From Eurosta solidaginis (taxonomy: Eukaryota > Arthropoda > Insecta > Diptera > Tephritidae): a stretch of DNA of 64,000 nt. Position numbers and translations under genes: made by a program. The notes under the pieces were generated by a model. That model was not told the DNA's origin. It searched no databases and worked only from the letters and a program-made list of their open reading frames with translations. The DNA is taken from contig NC_090323.1 in the NCBI RefSeq assembly GCF_040869045.1, forward strand, positions 265,054,392-265,118,391, given 5' to 3'. Shown here piece by piece: positions 1-11,800 of this stretch (its first letter is position 1; the number at the start of each line of letters is the position of its first letter).

Positions 1-271
1 TTGATGAGCTATGCTGTAAAATTAACAACTATCTGCATAATCTTTCCATTTTTTTGCCTCGCGTAACTTGACACTGTCACCGAACAACCCCTGGCGAACT
101 TATTTACGACATTGACGGTACAAATGTCGGAAATATTGGATATTGCCGTCGATGGCATTATGGGGTGCGACGTTCGATAATGACTAACACTTTGGCCAAC
201 ATAGAGACAGAATTGTACCTAAAGCTTAGTCGTAACAAAATCCTGTTGTGGTTGTGTTAACTATAAAGACT
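1..271. other. No recognisable feature
   Basis: I see no coding frame, repeat or RNA signal here. It is ordinary AT-rich sequence to the left of the palindromic element. Confidence 0.5.
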
Positions 272-627
272 AGGCCGGGTCGATTTGTGGGGAGGCAAAA
301 GAATGGCCCATTGCTCTATGAAAATCATATTCTAGGGATCAAAATAAGAAACTTTGCCGAAGGAACCATACCTCTAAAACGAATTCTGATGTCCCCCAAT
401 TTGGGTCGAACTTTTGGGTAGGGGCAAATTTTGAAAAATCCAACTTTGACCCATTTAGAGTGCTCCAATCGAGTCCAAATGTATGACCGACCCCCACCAA
501 CTTTGGAGGCCCGACCCACCGATGCCAGTGGCACACCCCCTGTTACCCCCCTGGGGGTTCACCATAGAATCATTTCAAAAAATCGCCGGTTTTTCACTTT
601 ACATGAAAAAATCAGCTAAATGGCTAT

Positions 628-870
628 GTGGTAATAAGGCCAATTGACCTTATGGCTGTTGACCTTATGTCACCACACCATCACATTAAAGCATTGTCAT
701 CGAGCCTTGATAGGTGTGCAAAGTTGCAATCAAACTTATCGCCATTCAAAGTGGTGATAAGGCCAATTGAGCTTATGGCCGTTGACCTTATGTCACCACA
801 CCATCACATTAATGCATTGTCATCGGTCCTTGATACGTATGCAAAGTTTCAAATTAATCAGACTTCTAGA
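628..870. repeat. Direct duplication (about 121 bp x 2) inside the left palindrome arm
   Basis: Two adjacent copies share the blocks CTTATGTCACCACACCATCA and CAAAGTT. The same pair is present inverted in the right arm at about 2385-2630, so the duplication existed before the palindrome formed or was copied with it. Confidence 0.8.
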
Positions 871-1349
871 AACCGGTGAAAATTAAGCTCAAAGATTCCG
901 TTACATACAGGCCAAGCTAATAAAAGCGTGCTATAAATGAATTTAACTTAGTAATAGAAAAGAAATTAAAAAAAATTATTAGAAATTAGCGTTTTTACAA
1001 CACTTTTAAAACCAAGGCATCACTGTGATGCATTTGCATGTCGTAAACATAGTTGTGTGGGGTTTTTATCCAACCGTTTTAAAAAATGAAGGTATCACTG
1101 TGACACAATTGCAGATCGTAAAATTGCTTGTGTTGTTTTTTTCAAGCCACCACAAGACACAACAGGTAGAATTGAAATTACCATTTCATTCTTATTACCT
1201 CGTCTCGTAGACCATATATAACGCAACAGTTTTTGTGAATGCATTAAGTCGTTGTGAAGAACTCAAAGTGTGAAGTGCTAATTTCAGATAAAAAATATTT
1301 CAAAAAAAATAATCAGTGAAGTGACCATTCCAAATCAAAAAGTTTACAA

Positions 1350-1800
1350 TGAATCCACCATCCTCTACACGGCAAGATGAAGCAACTACATCATCAACTA
1401 TCGAAAATCCAATGAGTCATATACCCAAGCATGATGTTACTATTTTTGGTGTGTCTACTGATTTAACTGATCTTAATTTACCTACCCATCTGGATATCTT
1501 GAGATATTATTTTTAGTTAAGCGAACGTGCTAAAACAGAACAAAAAAATTTTCCCATAAATCATTCACTATTCAAGTACAAGATAAGTTGATTGGAATTT
1601 GGGAAAAACTTGGTATGGAAAGAATGCTGAAAAAAAGTGTATTTAATAATTTTAATTTAATTGAATAAATTGCTTGACAAGTATCAAGAGCAAATCAAGA
1701 GAAGAAACGATAGATAAAATTGATGAGAAGTATCATACTAGGATGGTAAAAGAACCTCATCCTGTTATTTTGAGAGAACCCAATTCTAAATTGATTGGTT
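1350..1800 (+). pseudogene. Broken ORF crossing from palindrome arm into loop
   Basis: A frame starts at ATG 1350 with the residues MNPPSSTRQDEATTSS and runs through the arm boundary to a stop after LDILRYYF at about 1515. Protein-like stretches such as SERAKTEQKN and IWEKLGMERM follow in shifted frames. The first part is duplicated inverted in the right arm. This looks like the N-terminal remnant of a transposon-carried protein. I do not recognise the family securely. Confidence 0.45.
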
Positions 1801-2980
1801 ACGTAAGACTGGAACATCATGCTTGGATATATGACTCATTGGGTTTTCGATAGTTGTTGATGTAGTTGCTTCATCTTGCGGTGTAGAGGATGGTGGATTC
1901 ATTGTAAACTTTTTGATTTGGAATGGTCACTTCACCTATTATTTTTTTTGAAATATTTTTTTATCTGAAATTAGCACTTCACACTTTGAGTTCTTCACAA
2001 CGACTTAATGCATTCACAAAAACTGTTGCGTTATATATGGTCTACGAGACGAGGTAATAAGAATGAAATGGTAATTTCAATTCTACCTGCTGAGTCTTGT
2101 GGTGGCTTAAAAAAAACAACACAAGCAATTTTACGATCTGTAATTGTGTCACAGTGATACCTTCATTTTTTAAAACGGTTGGATAAAAAACCCACACAAC
2201 TATGTTTACGACATGCAAATGCATCACAGTGATGCCTTGGTTTTAAAAGTGTTGTAAAAACGCTAATTTCTAATAATTTTTTTTAATTTCTTTTCTATTA
2301 CTAAGTTAAATTCATTTTTAGCACGCTTTTATTAGCTTGGCCTGTATGTAACGGAATCTTTGATCTTAATTTTCACCGGTTTCTAGAAGTCTGATTAATT
2401 TGAAACTTTGCATACGTATCAAGGACCGATGACAATGCATTAATGTGATGGTGTGGTGACATAAGGTCATCGGCCATAAGGTCAATTGACCTTATCACCA
2501 CTTTGAATGGCGATAAGTTTGATTGCAACTTTGCACACCTATCAAGGCTCGATGACAATGTATTAATACGATGGTGTGGTGACATAAGGTCAACGGCCAT
2601 AAGGTCAATTGGACTTATTACTACATAGCCATTTAGCTGATTTTTTCATGTAAGTTGCAAAACCGGCGATTTTTTTTAAATATTTGTATGGTGAACCCCC
2701 AGGGGGGTTCCAGGGGGTGTGCCAATAGCATCGGTGGGTCGGGCCTGCAAAGTTAGTGGGGGTCGGCCATACATTTGGCCCGATTGGAGCACTCTAAATG
2801 GGTTAAAGCGGGATTTTTCAAAATTTGCCCCTACCAAAAAGTTCGACTCAAATTGGGGGACATCAGAATTCGTTTTAGAGGTATGGTTCCTTCGGCAAAG
2901 TTTCTTATTTTGATCCCTAAAATACGATTTTCACAGAGCAATGAGCGATTTTTAAATCGACCCGCCCTAATAAAAACACT

Positions 2981-3055
2981 CTCCGAAGGTTTTGGGGAGT
3001 GTTATCGATGTTGATGGTCCCTTGCCGGATACAGATCCGGTACGTTCCGGTAACC
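2981..3055 (-). mobile_element. Fragment of the AAC-tailed SINE (SINE B)
   Basis: The segment GGTTTTGGGGAGTGTTATCG plus a CCGGATACAGATCCGG palindrome matches the tail part of the SINE copies at 15097-15490 (+) and 50478-50820 (-). Only the region near the 3' end is present. Confidence 0.6.
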
Positions 3056-3617
3056 ACCTCAGGTATCATTTTTCGTCAATCGATAGTTGCCACTTTTCGG
3101 ATAGATACTTTAGTTCGATATTGAAGGCTTGAGGGAACAAGTTTTGATTTTCCGAATCTCGACATGAGTATTTTCCTTTTCATATTTCCAGTTTTTAACT
3201 TACGAATAGGCAAATCGTAAGCTAAGGTGCTAGCGTCCTTCGTATGTTCAATAAAACGCGACCACATTTTATGTTACAGGATTCTCATAAATATCGATTC
3301 ATTGAAAGCCACTCCTAATCTTAAGTATCTTGTATCAACAACTAAGTGGAAGTTTACCCTGCACATTTTACGCTCACAGTAAAAATTGTAACTCGCTCAA
3401 AATCGGTATATCGCAAACATATCAGCCGCTTATTTCTGGGAAGCTCATGTCTTACCTATTGGGTAGAAGGGGGGCCCGCGATTTAGAGATACTATGACAT
3501 TTTTTTTAATACAGGAGAGTCTTTAGTTGTTCCATGTGCAATTTTTAAGCCGAATTTCAAAAGCAACGAAAATCTGCATTTCGTTTTAATATTATAGTGA
3601 AGTGTGAAAAATAAAAG
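3056..3617. other. No recognisable feature
   Basis: Non-coding AT-rich sequence. A 63-codon minus-strand frame at 3267-3076 has no recognisable motif. Confidence 0.4.
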
Positions 3618-4179
3618 TCTATATATATAAAAAGAAAGGCTAAAATGTGTGTTAGTTGGTCGCCGGTGTTTGAAGAGAGCCGGTCACACAAGATGCGTAA
3701 ACATCACGCGGTGGTTGGGGGAGATATAGGCCAAAACGTGGGCCAATGAATGCCTAGACAGTGTTTATACAATATGGATATCAAATGAAAGCTGTTGATG
3801 AGTGCTTTGGTACAGAGTAATATATAATCCAGAGACGGACTGGGGCTGGGATTAGGACTAGGACTGGGACTGAGACTCGGAGTGGGACTGTGACTGGAAC
3901 TGGAATAAAATACATACCACCCTCTCGGACAGGCAATAAGGGATGCAGAAGAATGAGAAGGAATTGAGAGAAGAGAAAAGTGAGAAGGAGATTGAGAAAG
4001 AGATAGAATGAGACGAAGATGGAGATAGATGAAGCGAAAAAGACGGAGGGAGGAGTGAATGAAAGGATTAGGAAAAAGTGAAGAGGGTGGAGTGCAGAGT
4101 CAGACGGAAAAAGCTTATTAAAATGTATGCAGATAGGAGGCCAAATTTAGGGCAGGACAACGTCTGTCGGGTCTTCTAG
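3618..4179 (+). mobile_element. Non-autonomous Helitron
   Basis: The segment starts TCTATATATATAAAAAG and ends with a short hairpin (GACA, five-base loop, TGTC) followed about 10 bp later by CTAG and then T, the classic Helitron 3' end. The interior has a purine-rich GAGAAGG tract. It also has a module reading GGATATCAAATGAAAGCTG that is related to the 130-bp satellite monomer at 35345-38470. A minus-strand relative lies at 47705-48430. No Rep/helicase is encoded. The 5' boundary is less certain because the preceding base is G rather than A. Confidence 0.65.
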
Positions 4180-5682
4180 TAATTCTACAAGAAAAATTAC
4201 ATTTTTTCATCTTAACCACAATAGGTAGCTATACTTTATTGCAAAATATATTTTTTTGTTTTATATACATATAAAGATATATAAGGCCAATTTCTCCAGT
4301 TAGGATATATATTTAGGCATACTTATGTATAATTTAAGTTGGTAGCAATTTTATACTGAATCAAAAATAAGCTGGCAAAAGTGTAGGTATATTGCTGACT
4401 TAAAAAATAATTCCTAAATTAAGTTCAGTGAAGAAATCGGCCTATAGTGTATTTGTAAATCTAATGCAACCTTAAACAAATATTCAAATACTCGTTAAGT
4501 TTAGATAATTCACTCCTCCAAGTATGCATTTATACAGTAAGCACGTATGCACATACTTTAGTTCATTATTACTATAAATGAAATTTAATTATTTATTATT
4601 ACATTTTTTTTTTTTTTAAATCTAAGCGCTTGTTACATTATTTCATTTCGTCATTTATCTCAAATTAAACATGATTTGTGTTTTTGCACATAAAAAGATA
4701 AGGGAAAAGTAAGTAAATATGTATTGTGAATAAGTTATTATATCTAGATAAATTACGATATGTAAATTAAAGAAGATTAAATGTATACGTTATTCAAGTT
4801 ATTGTTAAAACAATATAATGGACAGTTTGTACAATCATTAAAAAATTAGAATAGAACACGTTTGTTGTTGACGTTTAGACGATATATTTACAATGTCAAA
4901 CATAAAAAAGTAACACATACATGTGGAATATAGCAAATACGTATGCAATTATTACGTATTAATTTATGTGTTGGTAAACTTACAAAAAAAATACGACATG
5001 TTTATGCGATAGAATACAAGATTGCTGTATTTTACAAATTCGAAAATGGGCGTCGCATGTACGATATGAGATAATGATTTGGAATTCATTGACAAAAAAG
5101 TCTTGAAACTTTTATGTGAGTCGAATTCATTCAAATAAAACAAACTGACACATAAACGAGTTATTAAATTTGTCGGGTTGTACATGTTTACACGTACTTA
5201 AGTGTAAGTCATCAATTACCATTTTAATTTATCATTATGAGCATATTTTTCAGATGTTTTATTTGTTCTTTTTGATTATTTGTTTCATAGAAAAACACAC
5301 ATTCGATAGGGCATAGTATAACCCAAATAAAAAACATCACATGACATTCAATTAAAATTAACGCTTTTAACAAGCTTTTGTGACAGTTTATGTACTGTTA
5401 CATTCCTAGATGTAACTACTGAGCCAAAAGAAAAAGTCTGAGGTTGCTAAAACGCAGCGAGCGCAATAAGATATGGTCACAAAATAAGTTAAATGTTCAA
5501 GATTGAAAATATGATTTTTTCAATAAAATGCTAACATGCATTACAAGCGATATTATGTAATGCGTGCAAGCGATAACCGTTGGGTAGCATTCCGAGAATG
5601 CCAGCATTACAAAAAAGTTTGAAATTTCATAATACATTTCACCGTTCAACAGCTTAACTTATACATATAACTAACCTAACAT
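4180..5682. other. AT-rich 3' flank / 3' UTR region of pbl
   Basis: This lies downstream of the pbl stop codon on the minus strand and probably includes its 3' UTR. I could not fix a poly(A) site. A 73-codon minus-strand frame at 5185-4964 has no recognisable domain. Confidence 0.4.
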
Positions 5683-5814
5683 TTAAATACGTCCAACAAC
5701 ACCCAGCGTTGAAGACGTATTTTTACGCATTGGCTGTACGGATAATGGTGGCAGTAAAATATCTGATTGTTCCGATGGTGAACTGCTGCGATTACTCTCT
5801 TCATCAACCGCTTC
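5683..5814 (-). CDS. pbl: pbl terminal exon (C-terminus and stop)
   Basis: The acceptor CTTTAG precedes GAAGCGGTTGATGAAG. The exon encodes 43 residues beginning EAVDEESNRSSSPSEQ and ending STLGVVGRI, then TAA (5685-5683). It is serine-rich and joins the preceding exon in phase 0. It was too short to stand out by ORF length. Confidence 0.85.
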   Translation of the reverse strand, partial: EAVDEESNRSSSPSEQSDILLPPLSVQPMRKNTSSTLGVVGRI

Positions 5815-8800
5815 CTAAAGAGTAAAAAATGTGTTCAATTAGCATTCAAAAAATATTGCTCAAATATATTTCAGTTACTTACGCGTATATTAGCACAACT
5901 TGCCAAACGCATTTGCGCTAATTGTGAGGCAGGCGTTAGAGAATTGGTACTACCAAATGGCGGTGTCATCATTGTCGATACGGCTCGCTTCAATTTCGAG
6001 GGAGTTTTGTTGAATGAGAATGCACGACCCACCTGAGCAAAGTAAATATTTTCTTCATTATAAAACAAGCAGGTGGGAAAAAGGGAGGAAAGAAAGTCAA
6101 ATGTTAAACAAAACTACGAACATACACATGTACATACATAAAAACGACAACAATTAATGATAAATCGAAATAAATTTACGTAAATAGGTAAGCAGCGTAA
6201 AAGCAATTAAATATGAATATATATGTATGTATAGAAAATGAAACGTGAAATAAATCAAGATACTCAGATAAGGAACATAAATTTTCTGTGATTTTCAGTG
6301 ATCTCAAAAACGCAGTGAGAGTGAGAGCGAGAGTTGTAGTGGAAGTAAGAGGTGGAATGGCAGGTGGAATAAGGGATGGGCAAGAAAAAAGAAGAACGGA
6401 GGATAAAGTAGAGGGAATAATAGAGAGAAAAGAGAGAAAGCGAGTCTCACTTTTTGAATGAAACCAATTTGCGGGCAGGGCAAAATCTGCCGGGTACCCT
6501 AGTCGTATATAAATTGTTTTTGGCTGATTTCTACTTAATCGATCAGTTTGATTTAATCACGCTATTGGTTGTGAAGTGTTATTGTGAAGTACTTCAAGTA
6601 GTCTAATAAAGACCATTTTTACATTATTCAATATTAGAGTTATTTATTCAACAGTTTAGTGGTTCGAACGTTAGCAGAAGATTTTGAATAAGCGGAATTT
6701 CCCTAAATTCGTTACAATTGGTGTCAGAAGAGGAATTGTTGAATAAATTCCGAATACAACTTGGACATGGCAAAGTGGAGTGAATTGAAGATCCAGCAAC
6801 TGAAGAAGGAGTTGGATAGCCGTGGATTGAATACAACCGGCAATAAACTCGAACTTCAGGCACGACTACGAGAGGCAATGGAAACATAATGAATTAATGT
6901 GGAAGAGTATGTCTTTTATCCGGATGTGGAAGAATCAGGGACTAAAATGGAGGAGAAGATAGAGACTCCGAATCCATTGGCAAGTGTTGACACTAACGCG
7001 ATACTAGCAGTGTTGAAGCAAATGTCGTCACAAATATCAAACGAAATGTCATCTCAACTGGAAAATCAGAAAACAGGTATAGCATCCCAACTGGAATCAC
7101 AGGAGGCACGTATAACATCGAAGATTGAAGCACACGAAACGCGTATTTCACAAATGTCGACACAGATTACATCCAAGATGGAAACCCAACTGGAAGAACA
7201 AAAAACATATATGGCATCCCAACTAGAATCACAGGAGGCACGTATATTCGAAAAGTCGGTACAAATTTCAGCGCAGATATCATCTCACATCTCTACACAA
7301 CTTGAAGAGCAGGAAGTCCGTATATCATCTAAGCTGGAAGCGCGCATGGAAGAGAAACTAGCCCAGTTTCATGAAGGTTTCAGTGGCCGACAGGAAAAAA
7401 TCGAGGCCGAGGTAGAAGCTTTGAGAGGTTGTATACAGGAGTTGCAAATAAATCGCCCAGCAGTTTCAGTGAGTAATCCAAAGGTAAAGACACCATCCTT
7501 TGGCTGTTCTGTTTCTTTCCAGGTATTTAAGATTCAGTTTGAGAAAACTGCAGCAGTGAACAACTGGGGTGCTGAAGATAAAGTTGCTGCACTATTCGTG
7601 GCATTGAAAGGATCTGCTGCTGAAATCCTACAGACTATTCCCGAGGGAGAGCGGACCAACTACGAAACATTTATGAGCGCTCTAGAGAGGCGATACGGAA
7701 GCGGAAACAGTAGCAGAAGTGTTTATAAACAATTGTGGTGCAAGGTATGGTGTACCAATAGAGTTACATTATGACCAATGCAGGAATTTCGAATCGGCTG
7801 TGTTCCAGGAAATATGTAAATCATTGGGCATTCGAAAAACACGGACAACTGCATTGTATCCTCAGTCCGATGGTATGGTGGAACGATTCAATAGAACATT
7901 GGAGGAGCACTTAAGGAAAGTGGTGGACAAGTTCCATAAAGAGTGGGATACACGCATACCATTATTCTTGATGGCTTACCGATCAGCAGTGCATGAGACA
8001 ACGGGCCAAATCGCTGCAAAAATAATTTTTGGCAATGACCTTCGATTGCCAGCCGATTTGAAGTTTAGGATAGATGCCGATGCGGAGAGAAATGTCAAGA
8101 AATCCGCTGGTATTTGGAAGAAGAGCTAAGAGAAATACACGATCTGATAAGGCAACGAACAAAGATTATGAGTGACAAGATGAAAGCCAGATACGAGGAG
8201 ATTTGGTGCTGTTATACAGCCCTCAACGGAAAAAAGGTTTGTCCCCGAAATTGCAATGTAACTGGGAAGGCCCATACAAAGTTGTCAAACGGATCAACGA
8301 TGTAGTTTACCGTATACAAACCATTGGTAAACCACGAACCAAAATGAAAGTGGTTCATATGGAAAGGCTGGCGGCGTTTAGATCAGGAAATTGGTCTGAC
8401 CGGGACGATCAGACTTAGGTGGAGGGCAGTGTGACGAATATTAACAACACTAAGGGATACTATCATCTCTAAGCCGATATTAAGCAGTCATTTGTATCTA
8501 CATAAACAAATCAATCATTATGTCTACACATATGTACATACAGCAGCGGAGAAATACTCACAAAAGTATGCAATCATCAGCAAAGTAGTTCTCACACATA
8601 CACATGCATATATCTGAAATGCTCACAAAAGTATGCAATCATCGGTGGAGGCGTCACTCACATATACACGCGCATATGAGAAGCTATAAACGTGCATCTT
8701 TAGTTTATTGCTGGTGAGTTTATTGCTGGTGAGTTTATTGCTGGTGAGTTTATAGCTGGTAAACAAGTAGTAATTTCTAGAAGAAGAAACGCCTAGAAGT

Positions 8801-11800
8801 ATGCGAACGAAGAAACCGAAGAGTATAAAAGCAACGAGAGAATTACGAATAGTTCCAGATTTGAGAATCTCGCGAGAAGGCGAGACTCTCGAGAAATCTC
8901 TTCTCGAACAAGTTCGAGAAATCGTAAGCTCTAATAAGACTTATTCATCAATATTCAATCACATCATTTCTTACTAAATAGCAATTAATCTCCAGCGTAT
9001 TAAACTCTGACTACGACATCCAATCAAATATATGGATATTGTACTTGTTTCAAGCAATTGGACCACATTTCACGATAAGTCATATAAACTTATATCGTCG
9101 CCTTATATTCAAAACCTTCCATCAGCAATTTTAACGAAAATGAGTTAGATGGTAAAATGATCTCTAACCCGCCTTTCATATATGACATTAATGCCAGCAT
9201 TAAAACTTAGCTCAAATGGTATTAATTCCCATTTTGAAAATGCAATGAAAGTTCCTTTTTTAAGCAAAACCCCCTATTAGCATACGTTTTTATACCCAAC
9301 TGCACTTATTCATAAGTCTTACAGCTTTAATCGGTTAACGTTGGGGTCTAATGATGTAATAGGGTCAAGAAAGACATAAACCTCCATATATCAATATTAT
9401 CAGTGCCGGGTTCATCTGTCCGTCCGACAGCGGATAACTTTTTCGATAATACCTGACTTGAGAACCAACATCATAGCTTTCGCAATGGAACTCTATCACT
9501 TGATCACTATTACAATCGCATCATTCTCAAAACACTACAATATATTTTACAAATATATGTAATTCCTATTTGAATAGAAAAACCTTATCTGACTTTTAAA
9601 CTAAACTAAGCTGAGTTTAGAATAAAAAACTAGTTTAAATACACAACGGCATCTTTTATCATCCATTGGGCTAGCATTTACAATGTAGCTGCCAAAACGG
9701 TGATTAGCTCTCCTGAAAAACTGGGGTTTTGCTGATAGAGGGTATTGAATATTAGCCGACGATATATAAGTCAAGTTTTTAAATGTGCACTTGCACCCAC
9801 CCACTTATCTCCGGATCATTTTGGCACTATTTCGGGATCGTTTTTGGGGATTACTTCAGCATTTGACGTTTCAGAATAATTTCGGGAACACCGTTTGAGA
9901 TTCCTTTCCATATCATTTCGGGACTATTTTGGTATCATTTCGATCATTTCAAAATCCTGCGGGATCAATTCGGGGCTATCCCCAGAACATTCTCGAGAGA
10001 GATGATTCCGGGTTTGTATCAGAAACCATTTCGGGGATATTATCTGTTTTTCCGGATTATCAATTCCGTTTCGTTATTCGAAAGGAAATGCGTTTCGCAT
10101 ACGGATACAAAGTGAGGCACACGTAAATCAATCCAATCAATTATTGCCCATATCCGTTACACCCTCTAAGCCTTCGCGTAGTGCTTTTGCAATAAAGTAA
10201 CAATAATATACAGAGTAAGGGCCCTAAGTTTCGAGTTAAATAACATGTTTATTATACGCTACTTTTCATATTTTACGAAATTCTGTACACATGTACTAAA
10301 ATTTTAGCTAATAACAATTCTAAAACAACAACAAAACAATTACACCAAGAAATAATACATTTCTACAAAACAAAATATATTTGCAAAGTAATAAAGTTTA
10401 TACTCAACTCACCTTTTGACGCGTACGCGCCGCCAACTTAAACGCCTTTGACAATGTACTCAAATTAACATCACTGATATCCACTTCCAGCTCCTGTGAT
10501 GTGCGACTCAATAATGCACTCACCGTATCCGTCCGACAAGCATTTTCCGCCATTTGTTTACATAACATTTTTAAATATACCACCTTGTCGACTTCATCAT
10601 CGACCAAAGTAAACGAATGCAACTTCTCTTTATCTTGACGACAAAGTAAAGCAAATGCTCGCGGACTATCGGTGATGTCAATAACAAAACGTATCGCATT
10701 TAATGATATTAATTTTATATGTTTGTGTGATTTTGCCGAACTGGGCGATTTTGCTGTATTGAAGGCACGTGAACGTCTTTTACACACCTCAATTGTATCG
10801 GAGAATAAGTACAATAGCAACGAATCGCCACGACCACTCAAACTATCAGACAGTTCAGTTACTTCGCATTTTGAAATAAAACTACGATTCGAGGACACTA
10901 AATGTGGCTGTGAGAGAGAAGTTAATTTATAAATTCTTATTGCAATAAAATTTATGTGCAAATAACTAATCAACACTTACCGGGCAACCTTCAATATCAT
11001 TGAAAATATCAAATATTGCCATACGCGATTCCGTTTTCCTTTTGTCCTCGTTAATATGCATCATGACCTCTTTAATGGCTTTCAATGCCTGCTCCAGTTT
11101 GGCATAGTCTGGATTATTTTTGTTTGTGTGTTTTAAAATGTCTGCAAAGAGTAGGTTAACGGGTATTGGTTGTTGTTTTACTATATATTTACTGAGTTTG
11201 TGATTATCTGATTAGTATTATGTATGTATGTATGCATGCCAAATTAACCCTCAACGGGGCCCTAGGCACCCATCAATTTGGGCGCCCTTTTTCACGTCCG
11301 TTCCCTTCTTTTTCCGATTAAAAAATACAAACTTATATCTTTCATAAAAATTTTTTGTCACAATGTAATAATATCAATAAAATTACTATCTACATTTTAA
11401 ACATGTTATTTTCTATTTGTTTTCGGTAAATTAATCAATTATATCATCAATATCGATTTTGTTCAATAAATCTGACTCAATGCAAACCTAACATCTCGAG
11501 TCGCTCTTGTCGCGTTGTAGCTCTTTCAGCAGCTTTGCTTCTTTTTAATTGCGAGAAAGATCGTTCGGCAGAGCAAATTGTGATCATTAATGTTAAAAAA
11601 ATCGGAAGAGCTTTTTCTGTGTTAGGAAATACATCGGCTAATTAATCTCCCTCTACAATTTGACTATGGAGTTCATGTAACTTTGGAATTGTTTCATTTC
11701 AATGAAAAACTCCTCCAAATCTCTAGAATAAAAACGAACTAAGTTAGTTATAGCTTCGTGGAGATCTCCATCACTTAGAGAAAAGTTGATGAGAAATGCA

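Larger units (their letters stand above)
272..2974. mobile_element. Large palindromic (foldback-like) element, about 1.16-kb arms
   Basis: The left arm (about 272-1434) is repeated in reverse complement on the right (about 1816-2974), around a loop of about 380 bp. The outer ends read GGCCGGGTCGATTT and AAATCGACCCGCCC, and the right end is followed by TAA. These termini resemble those of the short hairpin MITEs at 19738 and 46264, so all three may share a TTAA-type superfamily; that is inference. Each arm contains a CCCCCTGGGGG block, a duplicated segment of about 121 bp, and at its inner edge the start of a short reading frame. No intact transposase is present. The short ORFs in the arms occur as mirror-image pairs and are not genes. 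Confidence 0.85.

Noticed and set aside
325..619. Three overlapping ORFs at the left palindrome arm
   Set aside because: The same ORFs recur mirrored at 2719-3014; they are by-products of the repeat and share no domain.
6648..6887. Minus-strand 79-codon ORF
   Set aside because: Antisense to the SAP-domain gag start; shadow.
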